Below are positions 22,101-34,195 of a DNA stretch of 64,000 nucleotides, in pieces. Each line of letters starts with the position of its first letter. Positions within the stretch are counted from its first letter, which is position 1. The stretch is from Dendrocalamus latiflorus (Eukaryota; Streptophyta; Magnoliopsida; Poales; Poaceae): the NCBI GenBank assembly GCA_017311315.1, contig CM029650.1, forward strand, positions 21,919,374-21,983,373, written 5' to 3'. The notes beneath the pieces are model-generated. The model had not been told where the DNA came from. It was given only the letters and a program-made list of their open reading frames with translations, and did not search any database. A program made the translations under genes and the position numbers.

Positions 22101-24428
22101 TCCATCCTTTAACTAGCTACGTGATTAATTATGTTAAATTCCTATTTGAGTAAGTATTACCCTATTCATCCAGCTATTACATTCTTGGACACGTAGAGGA
22201 TTGTGTGACTTAGATGTTTAACTAATACATGGTTACAATCCCAATGGGTTTTAACTCTTTAACTTCGAGGATGTATGGTTATATTTTCAGATAAATATTT
22301 AGAACTCCATCTCCTTTTGCTGGAAGTGTTGAGTTTTCTTTCTTGTGTAGTAGTTAAGTTAGACAGGTATCGTCCTGAATTCACCTTTTCTTCCATTCCA
22401 CATACACTGATTAGTTATGTGTTTAACACGTTTGATGACTGTAATACCAGTGAATGCTGAGGTAAATCCAGAATTTTGAGAAGCCTGTGGCCTGTGGGGT
22501 CCATATTTTTTTAATCTTCACCCAAGTTTTTAGCTTCTACACTTTTTTTTTTGCACTTAGCAATCCCAAAAAGTTTTGGGGTCACTGGTACCATAGCTTT
22601 GAACCTCTTCACAAGTTGCCACCGTGTCTGCACACCACATGTGTTGCTTTTTTTAATAAACTTGAGGTGGCATGTAGTTCTGCTATAAATATTGATTTAC
22701 TTTTTTTTTTCTCTTTAAGTGAGGTTTACTTTGTCAATTATCTTTGTGCCATCATTTTGCAAATAGCATTCTGACAAATATTTGTGTCTGGCTTGAACAG
22801 TTATCAGTCAACACTGAAGGTACTATTTCAGGAATTTGAAACTGGCAGTGAGACTGAATCTCAACTTGCTGTTGTTACTATGAAGATAATGCAAGCCCTT
22901 CAGAATAACTTAGATGGGAAATCTAAGCAGTATAAGGATCCTGCATTGACTTACATATTTCTTATGAACAACATTCACTATATGGTTAGGTCTGTTCGCA
23001 GGTATGTTACATTTTGTGTGTCAGGTCCACATACTCGTTTGTTCTGGCAGTGTGCCCGTTCAATATTTTTTTTCTCACCTCAGATCAGAAGCCAAGGATA
23101 TACTTGGTGATGACTGGATTCAAAGGCATCGTAGGATTGTACAGCAAAATGCCAATCAGTATAGAAGGGTAGCTTGGGCAAAGGTCAGTGCATCAATGAA
23201 ATCTTCAGTAATTTGAGGTGTTGTGTTTCTTTTCTGTTTTACAATGTTAAGATTGTTGATTGTTTTGCCCTGAGTAGGCTGTTATATTTTGTTCTTAAGC
23301 ACAGTGGTTACTGTATAAATATTGAATTTAGGTTTTTATTTGTACTTCTAGTTCGAAGAAATTAAAGATGCACATATTCCATCATGAATTTAACACAATC
23401 TGTAAAGTAAAGCTTGCGAAGTGATGAACTGCAGAAGACATAGATTTAGCTGCGCATTGCCCCTTGCTTTGCAAAGGTTTACTTTCTTGTCCTGTAGATT
23501 AGATAGTTCCAAGATTTTTTTCCTCTTGAATTTACATTATTGAAAATAATGAATGACAATTGCTTCCTGTTATAACTACTCTGCTTCTATATTTTAGATT
23601 CTCCAGACACTCTCTGTTCAAGGTGCGGGTAGCACTGGTCCATCAGCACCAGGCGATCTTAGCAGCAGTGGAGTTTCAAGAGCTATGATCAAAGAACGGT
23701 CTGTACCATGGCAGATTGTTTTCTTCATTGTTTTGAACAAATAACTAATAACAGAGGTCACAAAACTGTATGATCTTCCCTTGCCAGGTTTAAGTCCTTC
23801 AATATGCAATTCGAAGAGCTTCATGCAAAGCAATCTCAATGGACTATACCCGATCAAGAATTGCGAGAATCTCTGCGGCTTGCTGTAGCTGAAGTTCTCT
23901 TGCCAGCCTATCGGTCTTTTGTTAAACGTTTTGGGTATGGTAATTAGCTTTTTTCTTGATCTTCTTAGGCTCTCCACCCAATTCCCCCACTCAGTTAATT
24001 GGTTACTGTAGATAATAAAATTATATCATAGTTACGTTTTAACCCAAAACCTTAATCTCATATAATAAAAATTTTGAATGTTACAATCACCTACATCCAT
24101 TTTTCCGTCTACTCCATTAAGTGGTTGAATATCTCACAAATGGCCAAATGGGGGGCCCAATCGTCATTGGCTCCATGTTTTCCCCTTATTTTATGTATAT
24201 CAACTGGTGATGGTACAATGGTGGTACACAAAACGGCAGTTGCATTGGTGCCCATTGCAATTCTTCATGCTGCTCCTGTTTTTATTATATGACACTACTA
24301 CAACTTTCAGGAATCTTGTTGAGCATGGAAAGAATCCACATAAGTACATCAGATACACCCCAGAAGTGTTGGATCAGTTTCTGGGTGAGTTCTTTGAAGG
24401 ACAACAATTTGGTGAACAAAAGCGGTGA
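19182..24428 (+). CDS. EXO70A1: exocyst subunit EXO70A1-like, 12 exons
   Basis: A subunit of the exocyst, the complex that tethers secretory vesicles to the plasma membrane. Exons: 19182-19349, 19436-19531, 20193-20398, 20559-20798, 21238-21376, 21451-21663, 21944-22149, 22801-23001, 23084-23183, 23598-23698, 23788-23934, 24311-24428. All introns are GT-AG and all phases agree, giving about 644 residues; Arabidopsis EXO70A1 is 638. The N-terminus (SMVAILGSFDHRLSALEAAM, residues 34-53) is the helical region; the Exo70 domain follows (RMQWEALEAKIGNW; KSKRSPEKLFVLLDMYE; QNNLDGKSKQYKDPALTY; LGDDWIQRHRRIVQ; LRLAVAEVLLPAYRSF). The fifth intron is only 74 bp. The many introns fit the EXO70A clade; most other plant EXO70s have few or none. 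No lesion was seen. Confidence 0.95.
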
Positions 24429-24968
24429 GCACTGAGAAACAGTAAAATGGGATGAGGACTGCTAATAAGTTTATAGCATATCTTTCTCAGAGATTTCTAC
24501 AGAAGCAACTAATTTACACCATCACGTATATGGAACCCACCTACTTATATAGCGTACTGTGACTCCTTTATAGAGCTTCTCTGACAAGATCTCACGTTCC
24601 TTCATTACTTGACTGGTTAACATTCATGTTTACGGCTGAGAGGGCATTAATTCACATAAGCAATCTCAGGATTTTGTTTCTCAATTTGTCTTTGTTATAT
24701 CATGTGCTGGTATTCATAATCTGCAGATCCATTTTTGTATAGCCTTATTTATGCTGTAGATCTTCATATTTGGTTGCTTTTCTTGGCAGCATGTTGCAAT
24801 GAGTTGCTCTAATTGGCTATATTGATTATAGAGAAAATTGATCGAATTGGTCTCTTCAGCATGCAAGTGGTGTATGGTTTTAGACAGTTCATCTAGGTTG
24901 CCCAGATACATGAATACGGATATGTGATACGCTATTTCTCCAAAAACACTTATACGACGATACATGTT
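24429..24968 (+). other. EXO70A1 3' flank, probable 3' UTR
   Basis: AT-rich sequence after the TGA with no coding frame. It probably contains the poly(A) site; I cannot place a single signal with confidence. Confidence 0.35.
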
Positions 24969-24969
24969 C

Positions 24970-25003
24970 GTGTGTGTGTGTTTATATATATATATATATA
25001 TAT
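24970..25003. repeat. (TG)n(TA)n microsatellite
   Basis: GTGTGTGTG followed by about ten TA units. Confidence 0.9.
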
Positions 25004-25009
25004 GTATAT

Positions 25010-25540
25010 GAAGCTTTTTCCGTACTTTTAGGAGTATATACTTCCACTTTTAATATACCACTTAAATAAATATATTATATTTATTTATCACTTTTGGTAT
25101 ACTTAAATATTAATTCTAAGATATTCCAATGCGGTTTGGTTGCAAAATTTCATCGAAGTTCTTTTTTTTTTGCTATATACCCTTTTTCATATATAAAAAG
25201 AGTATATACACAAATTATACTACAAAAAGTGGGTTATGATAAAAATTTTCATATAACTCACTTTACACTTTAGAGTGTCTTATAAACATTATTAGAGTAT
25301 AGTTAAAAGGATAAAGAGGTAAACAATATCATTTAAGCGGTATATAACAAGTAGGAGTATGTACCAGTAAGAGTATATAATCATTTTTGTATGTGTGTAT
25401 AGAAGTACTATTCAGTAGCTATGCGTAGAATAAGCACGCGACCTTGATAAACCCAATCAGCCAATTGCTCCACTATCCTACTCTGCGGACGGTTACTAGC
25501 GAAGCGATAGCGTTTGTTAATTATAGTAAATTTATTATCA
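25010..25540. other. AT-rich intergenic DNA
   Basis: No gene. GTATATA and AGTATATA words recur; possibly decayed repeats. Confidence 0.4.
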
Positions 25541-25905
25541 TATGTATATCAAATTATCATCTGTAATTTATGAAGTTATTATAGTTCTTACACATGTTAG
25601 ACCCGCGCCTCCTTCTCCCTTCGCAAGCGGTACCACATGTTGTTTTTTCTGAGATTTACTGGGGTTGTTAGTTATAAAAATGTTACTATTTTCCTAATAT
25701 AAAGTTATCATCTATAATTCATCAAGTTACTTATATTTAGCAAAGTTACTATCTCATGTGTAAAAGTTATCATATATAATTCATGAAGTTATATACATTT
25801 AAAAAAGTTACTATCTCATACACAAAAGGTTGTCGTCTATAATTTATTAAGTTACTATCTCATACATAAAAAATATTTGACATAACTGGTGATAATAATT
25901 TAATG
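25540..25905. repeat. degenerate short tandem family (AAGTTATCATCTATAATTCA)
   Basis: The phrase AAGTTATCATCTATAATTCATGA...AAGTTACTATCTCATACA recurs about four times at irregular spacing of 60-85 bases, with many substitutions. No coding frame. Confidence 0.5.
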
Positions 25906-26074
25906 TTTCATGAATAGTAACTCGATGAGGGAATGCTAATAACATTTTGCATATTGGGAATCTCAGAATTACTGCCAGAACGTTGTTTCTATAACCGCAC
26001 CAATTGAGTTACACACAAACTGTACCAAAAAGCCAGGCCGTACGTGTGGCCAGTAACCTGCGCGTAGCATGCAT

Positions 26075-26265
26075 TCTGCATGCAGGTGTAGAATACACGC
26101 CAGAAAGTTATTATCGTGTGTGAGTGAAGTTACTGTCAAACACATGTAGAGTCATTGTTAGTTGTAGCACTACACAACTGGCAGTAACTCTACATGTATT
26201 TAATAGTAACTTTACTCATATATGACAGTAACTTTCAAGCCAGCACAATGCATGCAGGTGCAAAA
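26075..26265. repeat. imperfect inverted repeat (hairpin-forming)
   Basis: The left arm (GCATGCAGGTG...CCAGAAAGTTA...GTGAAGTTACTGTC...ACATGTAGAG) is mirrored by the right arm (CTCTACATGT...AGTAACTTTACTCA...TAACTTTC...GCATGCAGGTG). The centre near 26165 is the palindrome GTGTAG/CTACAC. This may be a decayed foldback element. Confidence 0.5.
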
Positions 26266-26317
26266 TAGTTCAGTCGTGTGTGTATAAATGTAAGTATACA
26301 TATAAGTAACTAGGACA

Positions 26318-27480
26318 CTTTGGTGCCTGGGCACCATAGCTTAAAATAGATATTTTCTCTATGTACCTTGTGCTAAAAATTTTAAAAATTTTGGGATATC
26401 GAGTTTAACTAGTTTACTAACTAGTTCAAACTAGTTTGAACTGAAATTCGAACTGTAGTTGCCTTGTTTATGATAGTTTGATTGTAGGTATGTACTAATT
26501 ATATATATAAACCAGCAAAACATGTAATCTAAATTTGTTTAAAACTTTGAATTCAAGTATATTTTTTCAAAGGTATATGGTTAATTTGAATTGTTATAGA
26601 TATGTATTTACCCTAAAATTGATATTTTCAAAAAGAGTTAATTCATTATATGCCGCTGAATAACGCACACTTCTACAAAATGCCATTAAAAATATTCTCT
26701 CTATTATATACCACTAAATAGCATTAAAATTATATTATATACCAATGCCATCATTTAGGGTACATTTGCCCCCAGAAAAGACTATTTTGCCCTCAGTTAA
26801 ATTTGTCTTTATGATAACAATTAAATACATGGAACATTAGCATATCCAAAAATACTGAAATTTTTTGGGTGGATCATTGTGGTAGTGTACAACTCAAATA
26901 TAAAATTTCATGAGCTGACTCTTACATTTGTTCTATTTTTAAAATTCAAATCTAAACTCAGCCTATTTGACCTATTTTTTAAACTGGGACAAATTCACTG
27001 TACAAAATTGGACATAATATGTTTCCAGAGCTAGTTGACATCTTAGGAGCATGTGAGAATTATTTCAGAATTTTCAGACCTCATTTAATCTCTATCTGTA
27101 AATAGTAGCCTTTATTAGTATATTAAAAAACTGAAAATTTTCTTTGAACAGTACCTTGAAATTTTTCATAGCTTATTGACATATTGAGCAATATCCTTGT
27201 GAATTTTCATAATTTTTGAAGGTTATTTTTTATTTTAAATAAATTGGGTCTTCGGTCTTTATTAGGGGCATTTTGGTCTTTTTTGCAGAGTATAACGGTC
27301 AGCCCTAACGGCAGTGGAATATAATAGAATTTTACTACTACTTAGTGGCATATAATAGAGAGAATATTTTCAATGGCATTTTGTAGAAGTGGGCGTTATT
27401 CAGTGCCATATAATGAATTAACTCTTTCAAAAAAATATACCCTAATTTGCATTGGATTTGCGCATTTGAAATCATGGTGC
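26318..27480. repeat. dispersed repeat family 'GGTGCCxGGCACC', copy 1 (interrupted by a MULE)
   Basis: Starts near TTTGGTGCCTGGGCACCATAG and ends near GAAATCATGGTGCCC. The body is AT-rich with TAACTAGTTTACTAACTAGT. A second copy at 33280-33640 has the same order of words, but without the 790-bp MULE carried here at 26635-27424. Non-coding. Confidence 0.65.
26635..27424. mobile_element. non-autonomous MULE with perfect 9-bp target duplication
   Basis: 790 bp with terminal inverted repeats of about 85-90 bp (left GAGTTAATTCATTATATGCC; right is the near-perfect complement). It is flanked by TTTCAAAAA at 26626-26634 and 27425-27433. A 9-bp duplication with long TIRs is diagnostic for Mutator-like elements. 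The interior is AT-rich and has no transposase or obvious gene cargo. The paralogous repeat at 33564-33572 has a single TTTCAAAAA and acts as an empty site. Confidence 0.88.
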
Positions 27481-28175
27481 CCTACTTCAGCATTATATAT
27501 ATATATATATATATATATATCCATCTATGATTGATTCTATATGCTAAATCTATAACTTCTTTTCTAAATTGATGTCTTTTTGAATTAATGAATGTTAACG
27601 GGTTTCCCTGATATATTATATATCATTACACTTGCACGCATCTAAAAGCAATCCAAAAGTAGGGAGGCTTGCCCAGACATTATGGTGCCCCATTTCAGCG
27701 TTCTATATATATATACACACACATGGTGCCTAGACTCCATGATTGAGACTTTCTATCCATGATTGATTCAACATACCAAACAATAACTTCCTTTCCGAAT
27801 TGATACCTTTTTGAATTAATGAATGTTAACGGATTTTCCTGATATATTATATATCGTTACACTTACACACATCTAAAAGCAATCCAAAGGCAGAGAGACT
27901 TAGTGCCCAGACACCACGGTGCACCATTTCAGCATTCTATATATATGCATGGTGCTCAGACTCTATGATTGAGACTTTCCATCCATGATTAAGACTTTTC
28001 ATCCATGATTGATTCATCATATTAAATCAATAACTTCCTTTCAAATTGATGCCTTTTTAATTAATGAATATTAACTGATTTGCCTAATATATTATATATC
28101 ATTACACTTGCACTTATTTAAAAAGCAACCCAAAGGTAGGAAGACTTGGTGCCCCGATACCATGGTGCCCTATTT
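27476..28175. repeat. tandem array of a 210-245-bp unit that carries (AT)n at one fixed place
   Basis: The unit boundary word ATGGTGCCCxATTTCAGC lies at about 27474, 27682, 27916 and 28162, spacing roughly 208, 234 and 246 bp. Each unit holds an AT run after TTCAGCxTTCT, then CATGATTGA, AATTGATxxCTTTTTGAATTAATGAA, ATATATTATATATCxTTACACTT and AAAGCAAxCC. Partial copies lie at 33125-33200 and 33835-33945. No coding capacity. Confidence 0.75.
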
Positions 28176-28179
28176 CAGC

Positions 28180-28293
<114 letters not shown>

Positions 28294-28574
28294 CTCGCAA
28301 GTGCGTGTATATGACGTTGAAATGGGGGCACTATGGTGCCCGGGCACCATGATTTCAAATGCATCAATTCCATGGTATGTTACTATAGGACAGAGAAGGT
28401 TCTTCTTCCTACAGTTGGCAGGGTCGAGTGCTCCTACTTTCAAGGGGTGGGGCATGCATTTTATAGCCCGTAGGGGGAGGTAGCGTGCTTTCTCACATAG
28501 CAAGTCATGTGTTAGCTTTCAAAGCGACGATGTCGCCTCCATTAGCAGAGTGGGATGTGGCCTCCCTCTCCAAA

Positions 28575-28830
28575 CGAGGTAGCTTTATGCACCGATGTGA
28601 CCTAACGAGGTAGCTTTTACAGTGACGTGACCCAACGAGCCAGATTTGCACACGATGTGACCCATTCGGCCAGCTTTTCGTAGGGACGTGATGTGACTAA
28701 TCAAGCCATGTTTGCACAAGACGTGACCCAACAAGCTAGTTTTGTGTAGGATGTGACCTGACCAAGCAACTTTGTGCTGTGACGTGACCCAACGAGCTAG
28801 CTTTGCACAGGACATGACCGAATGGCCCAA
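28575..28830. repeat. degenerate 30-35-bp minisatellite (GACGTGACCCAACGAG...TTTGC), array 1
   Basis: Six to seven units of the type GACGTGACCCAACGAGCTAG + CTTTGCACAG with strong divergence. The same unit reappears at 29125-29265. Confidence 0.7.
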
Positions 28831-29124
28831 TAGATTAGTTATACTACTCCAGAAGTACATACTATCCAGTTACCATAATAACCAAGTGATTAATAACATA
28901 CTACCAAGAATAACCAATAGTTTAGTCATTATATCCAAGTATAACTTCCAGAATATCCAACAGACCAATATTTCATGAAGCTTGTAGGGAAGGCACTAGA
29001 AGATGTTGCAAACGCTTGTCATAAGACTATTGATTACCTGGAAGGTTAGTTTTAAATATCACGAATACACCACGTGTAAGTACTTCCTGGATGAACAGAG
29101 ACAGTGTAAGTACGCATCTGTAAA
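28831..29124. other. spacer between the two minisatellite arrays
   Basis: Nothing recognised; AT-rich with ACCAATA/CCAAGT words. Confidence 0.3.
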
Positions 29125-29265
29125 TCACGACGTAACCCAACGAGGCAGCTTTGCGCTACAACATGACCTAATGATGTAGCTTTGCGCTACGACATGACCT
29201 AATGACGTAGCTTTGCGCTATGACATGACTTAACGACACAGCTTTGCACAGTGACACGACACAAG
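29125..29265. repeat. 31-35-bp minisatellite, array 2
   Basis: Four units of GACATGACCTAATGACGTAG + CTTTGCGCTAC, more uniform than array 1 and in the same orientation. Confidence 0.75.
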
Positions 29266-29269
29266 GCTG

Positions 29270-30130
29270 TAGTACGATTCCTCATCGGGCCTGGTGCATC
29301 ACGGATGTCAAATTTGCTTCAACTGAATTATGCTCCAACCACGTCCATCGATCCGCATCACTACTTAAGTACTACCAACAGGGTACTCCTGCATCATGAC
29401 TACAACAATACCTTGCTCAAATGGAGAACCAGTGGGATGAGATCCACAGGCTCGCAAGGGCTGTTGCAGCCCACGACGAACAAAGGGAGCGTGCCAGAAG
29501 GACACCTCCCCACAATGATGGCCCCTCGTAGCATCAACCCCTACCTCAACATTCCAACCGAGGAGTCATCGCAAGAACCGTCCGAGGGGGAGACGACGCC
29601 CCTCTGTTGGTGCAAGGACATATGCAAGTTTTTCAAGTCAAAGCAGCGACAGCCTCAGCATGCGCTACAGGGGTTGTGCAAACTACGCATGGGAGTATCC
29701 CAATCGCTGTTGGGACATGAGCCGGCAGCTGGTAAGGACCTGCTACAACTTATTCCTATAGCATTTCTCTCCGCAATTGCGCCCTAACACCCTCTTCCAT
29801 CTACCCATAGTCTTCGAATCCGCTATGTGCCTACCGCAGTTGGATCGACCAAGAGATCCACCCACACGACTAGTAGTGTCTTGACTGCAAGGAGTAGACG
29901 CCAAGACTCACCGTGAGAGAATGGAGGAGTGCTGTCGCAATGAGAGCACAACGACTGTATCCGTGGGGAGACGCAGGCTTATCTTGAGGCATGCATGCGT
30001 AGGGAGTGCGAGACTCATGAGGAGGAGCATGAGAGAAAGCACAAACTAGCGGCCAAGGCGAGGGCGGCAGGCGACGAGTACAATGCCAAGCTCGCAACGA
30101 AGGGTAAATGGCTGCGACCCACGCAGTAGT
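29270..30130 (+). pseudogene. decayed coding relic with coiled-coil-like segments, family unknown
   Basis: A frame near 29410-29520 reads QYLAQMENQWDEIHRLARAV and then a charged segment. Near 29965-30127 another frame reads ETQAYLEACMRRECETHEEE, then a Lys/Ala-rich helix, and ends KWLRPTQ and TAG at about 30127. These charged helical patterns look like real protein. Between them the frame is broken (the 29251-29787 ORF reads the wrong frame). A transposon-associated plant protein is my best guess, not a recognised family. Confidence 0.4.
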
Positions 30131-30604
30131 TCAATCCATTCCGTAGCAACCCCCTGCTGGTTATATTGTTCCTTTATACGAATACATGTATTCTAGCATT
30201 AGTCAGATGCTTCCGTCACAGTGTACCGTAGTAGTATCAATGTTTACTTAAGCAATTACTAGAAGTACTATGCCATGTAACCACATCGTATGTGCGTCGG
30301 TTCAGGGACTCCAATATATTACATGTTACTTGTCTCCCAACTTATCTTTGGTTGGAACATTTCATTACTCTTCTACCTTCGGGTGTATTTGCACTGTAAT
30401 TTTCATCCAAGAATTCGAACCGTGACAACAAAATTGGTACTGAAGCTCTACTATATTTATTTACAAATTATGACTTCAACGCTAACTTCTTTGCCACATG
30501 ACATATAACTGACTACCTAAAATATTTCGCACTACTTTATAGTCTTACAACACCATCAACAGACGTAGTTCAATCTCACTTTGAATAAAAAATAGATTCT
30601 AGGC

Positions 30605-30785
30605 TCCAGTCGCCAAACGATTGGGCGACATGAGGTTCTGTCGCCCAACAATTGGGCGACATCACCTGTCATCTGACTGTTGGGTGACTGCATCCCTGTC
30701 GTCCAACGGTACAGCTATTTTCTACAATCGCTTGGCTGTTAGGTGGCACGGTCCAATCGCCCCACGGTTGGGCTATAGGTGGTTA
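30605..30785. repeat. short repeats of the palindromic word CGCCCAAC/GTTGGGCG
   Basis: About eight occurrences of CGCCCAAC(G/A)ATTGGGCGAC-like words, many imperfect inverted repeats of each other, over 180 bases. The region is otherwise non-coding. Confidence 0.55.
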
Positions 30786-30894
30786 CTTTTGTAAAAAAAA
30801 TAAAAACATAGGTATAATTTTGTATTTTGAATAAAAATATTATTTAAATAGCATGTTCGTTTTTGGGTTGTGGCTTTTAGCTGTTCACGGGAGA

Positions 30895-31060
30895 GAGTAC
30901 GGAGACATAGAGATTCACATGCGATTTTGGCCAATATAAATGAAGTCACTGGAGTGTATACTACAATCGATTTGTAGACCCTATCTTAGAAAGACACTTC
31001 GTTTAAAAATTAGTTAATGTAGAAAAGTATATTTTAGAAGCTGAAAAGAAGAGCCTCTAC
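30895..31060. repeat. dispersed MITE-like family M, copy 1 (partial)
   Basis: Shares GAGACA...CATGCGATTTTGGCCAATA, AATGAAGTCACT and AAAAAGACACT-type words with 35050-35230, and more weakly (opposite orientation) with 36880-37095. Ends are not defined. Confidence 0.4.
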
Positions 31061-31293
31061 CTTGTTTTGCTGCAATGAGCATTACTACTGCGAATAGTGT
31101 CTTCATCTAATTCTCAGGTGAGTCTATATTACCATACTCGATTAATTGCCATAGCCATTGTCAGACCTTTGTGGGTAAAGGTATGTTAATCGTTGCCTAG
31201 CCGTGAAAGCCGGCACTCTAAAATTGTTTGGTTTGACACTTGCTTGTTGTGCTTTTTGATAATTGTTGCTTGCTTGTTAGTGTTGCCACCTAA

Positions 31294-31401
31294 GGGCCTG
31301 TTTGGAACAGAGGAATTTCACAGGAATTTTGCATGAATTTTGCAGGAAACAGTTCAATTCCCGCAGGAATCGGGAAAAATTCCCGCATTCCAAACAGGGC
31401 C
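31294..31401. mobile_element. short Tourist-like MITE
   Basis: 108 bp with inverted ends (GGGCCTGTTTGGAAC / ATTCCAAACAGGGCC) flanked by TAA on both sides (31291-31293; 31402-31404). Confidence 0.7.
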
Positions 31402-31404
31402 TAA

Positions 31405-32422
31405 AAGTTTTGTTGGCACCACCTGAGATCCTCCAATAATTGGGAGGAGCCGGCGTTATATGGATATACAATCTGGAGCATTGGACCATCATCCATTTTG
31501 TTGGGTTTGGAAGGCATGCTCAAATAGTGGCCTTTGCTTATTTTTTTACTCCCTGTAATGTAGCCTAGGCCTAAGAATTTTAATTTCTTAACGCATAACT
31601 GCGAGATGATCGGGGTCCCTGCATCATCCTTGCATCATGGTGTATAGCTGAACACCTCCCTATAGTTGCTAGTGGCAAAATGTGACGTAGGTCGTGGATT
31701 ATTAAGCACTGATGAATCTGATGATAAGCATGATGGTGCGGAGGTATTTAAGATCAGGATCCGACTCCTCTGAGACTGCACACGAGCCGGCTCTATTGGA
31801 TCAAGATCGGACCATCATCGGATGGTCTAAATTAGAGCCACACCAGAAATTCAATATATCATGTTATATTGACAATTTATCGTGAGCCAGCTTTAGCCGA
31901 TCTAGACTGTCCGTAATTTCATCCGACGGTTTGAATCTCCCAAACTGCATCTTACTGTATGTCTCAAACTGCATATTATTGTCTCTTAAGTCAAGAGGAA
32001 CCGGCTCCCTAAGATCATGGTTGGTAGGTGATCAATTCAGAGTAGGAAGGTTCAGTAGAATCTGCCTTGCCTCCAGGTGTGAAAATTGCTTGGAAAAATC
32101 TGGGCTCGCAGATATGTGATATGTCTGTGGTCACATGGTAGAGGAATGAAATGATGATGTGACGTTTCTCTTTCATTTCAACAACAGCTATTACAGAATT
32201 CAGAAGAAATACAAGGGAGAATCGAGCGAGAAGATAGAAGAGAGATGGGAGACAGGAGAAAAGTTGGGGGGAAGTTGGAGTCTAATGTGGGAATGGTCTT
32301 CGATGCGCTGTCCCCTCTTCTTCACCGTCCCATAAGAGACATGCTCATTTTCTAGATCTCAGGGTGGTCCCACTGGCAGCCACACAGCACCAACTGGTTA
32401 CAGAACCCATTCTTCTTGGAAA
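31405..32422. other. intergenic DNA without recognised gene
   Basis: Short ORFs only. GAGCCGGCTC/TCGGATGG-type words at 31760-31930 look like an old repeat. Confidence 0.3.
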
Positions 32423-32699
32423 CTAGTTAGAGACCCGTGCATTGCAATGGAGTCATAAAAATAATGAGACGGAACTTACTGTCTGACCAACTTCACACAT
32501 CAAACATTAGAGAGCAAACGACAGAGAAAAAAAGGTGGCCAGAATGCACAAGGAGATCGGAAAAGTAGAGGGGGTGGGCGGTTGTATCCTGAGAGAGAGG
32601 AGGAGAGAGACGAACGGTTCAGATCAAATCGGATGGCTGAGAAGAGAGGAGAGAGAATGGATCAATCACCAACTCACACTTTTATAATAGTAATAATGA
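32423..32699 (-). mobile_element. non-autonomous Helitron-like repeat, copy 2 (inverted)
   Basis: Read on the minus strand it begins A|TCATTATTACTATTATAAAAG and ends GGGTCTCTAACTAG|T, matching Helitron A|TC...CTRR|T borders. 277 bp; most of it aligns with 14039-14309 in the opposite orientation. Only a weak terminal palindrome (CATTGCAATG) stands near the 3' end. Confidence 0.55.
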
Positions 32700-32887
32700 T
32701 ATCTAATGCTGGGCCTCCTTCTCCTTTGTTCAACTGTGATGGGGCCTGATGTTGTTGTCGGCCCGTGCTCAGTCTCCCGTCCCATGACAGATGACCCCAC
32801 GGTGTTCTCGCCATCAGAGGGGTATGGGAGAATTGGAAACAAGACTGCAACAGATGGCAGGTAGCGGCCTCAAAACTGTTGTGCGGA

Positions 32888-33128
32888 TGATACTACACGC
32901 CTCATGGAAATGGGGGCTTTGAATGAGAGAAAAAAAAAACAAACTAGCAACGGTAGCGCAGGGCTAATTGCACATGATGGTGCACTTTCATACCTGATTG
33001 CTGGTGTGTGCGTGGGCTAATTGCACATGATCCTACACGCCTCATGGAAATGGGGCTTTGAATGAGAGGAAAAAAAAACAAACTAGCAACGGTAGTGCAG
33101 GGCTAATTGCACATGATGGTGCACTTTT
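32888..33128. repeat. 140-bp-period tandem duplication
   Basis: About 100 bp (ACACGCCTCATGGAAATGGG ... CATGATGGTGCACTTT) occurs at 32893-32989 and again at 33033-33128, with a 40-bp spacer and few changes, including one base less in the first G run. The spacer also ends in the duplicated words GGGCTAATTGCACATGAT. Confidence 0.85.
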
Positions 33129-33198
33129 AACGGGTTTACCTGATATATTATATATCACTGCATTCGAGCGCATCTAAAAGTAATATAAAGGCATAGAC

Positions 33199-33200
<2 letters not shown>

Positions 33201-33262
<62 letters not shown>
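33201..33262. repeat. (TA)n microsatellite
   Basis: About 31 TA units at the end of a partial copy of the 210-245-bp unit. Confidence 0.97.
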
Positions 33263-33265
<3 letters not shown>

Positions 33266-33279
33266 TATAATTAACTGAG

Positions 33280-33640
33280 ACATTATGGTGCCTAGGTACC
33301 ATGTTTAAAATAGGTATTTTTCCTATGTATTGTGTACAAAAAATTTTGAATGTCGAGTTTAACTAGTTTACTAACTAGTTCAAATAAGTTTGAACTGAAA
33401 TTCAAATTATAGTAACCTTTTTTATGATAGTTCGATTATATGTATATATAAATCAGCAAAGTATGTGATTTAAATTCGTTCAAAACTTTAAATTTGAGTA
33501 TTTTTTTTCAAAGTTGTACATTTCATTTGAATTTTATAGATGTGTATATATCAAAATTGATATTTTCAAAAAATATACACTAATTCGGGTTGAATTTGTG
33601 CATTTGAGGTCATGGTGCCCAGGCACCATGGTGACTCATT
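33280..33640. repeat. dispersed repeat family 'GGTGCCxGGCACC', copy 2 (empty-site copy)
   Basis: Starts TGGTGCCTAGGTACCATG and ends AGGTCATGGTGCCCAGGCACC. It is collinear with 26318-27480 but lacks the MULE; the single target word TTTCAAAAA is at 33564-33572. Confidence 0.65.
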
Positions 33641-33644
33641 TCAA

Positions 33645-33785
33645 CGTCATATACATATACATATACATATACACACACATGTGTGTGTGTATTTATAGAT
33701 ATGTATACACACACATATGTGTGTATGTATATACATATGTAAATGTATTATATATATGTATATGTATACACACACATATATAGTA
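33645..33785. repeat. complex (TA/CA/GT) microsatellite
   Basis: Alternating purine-pyrimidine words (ATACATATAC, ACACACATGTGTGTGT) over 140 bases; partly self-complementary. Confidence 0.85.
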
Positions 33786-33935
33786 TAAATAACAGGGGCA
33801 CCATGGTGCCCAGGCTTCACGATTGAGATTTTCCATACTAATATATTATATATCATTGCACTTACACGCATCTAAAAGCAATCTGAAGGCAGAGAGGCTT
33901 GGTGCCCAGACACCATGGTGCCTCATTTCAGCGTG

Positions 33936-33936
<1 letters not shown>

Positions 33937-34010
<74 letters not shown>
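33937..34010. repeat. (TA)n microsatellite
   Basis: About 37 TA units following the word TTTCAGCGTGC, the same junction as in the tandem units at 27.5-28.2 kb. Confidence 0.97.
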
Positions 34011-34014
<4 letters not shown>

Positions 34015-34115
34015 TAAAATTTTATGTATAATTAAAGTAAGTTTAGAAATATATGTAGAAATTGTCTCAACTTTTTGTGACTTTTTATGTGTGTATGTAT
34101 ATACATATGTAAATG

Positions 34116-34120
<5 letters not shown>

Positions 34121-34147
<27 letters not shown>

Positions 34148-34193
34148 TGTATGTATGTATGTATGTATGTATGTATGTATGTATGTATGTATG
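34121..34193. repeat. (GTAT)n microsatellite
   Basis: About 18 uninterrupted GTAT units. Confidence 0.97.
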
Positions 34194-34195
34194 GA

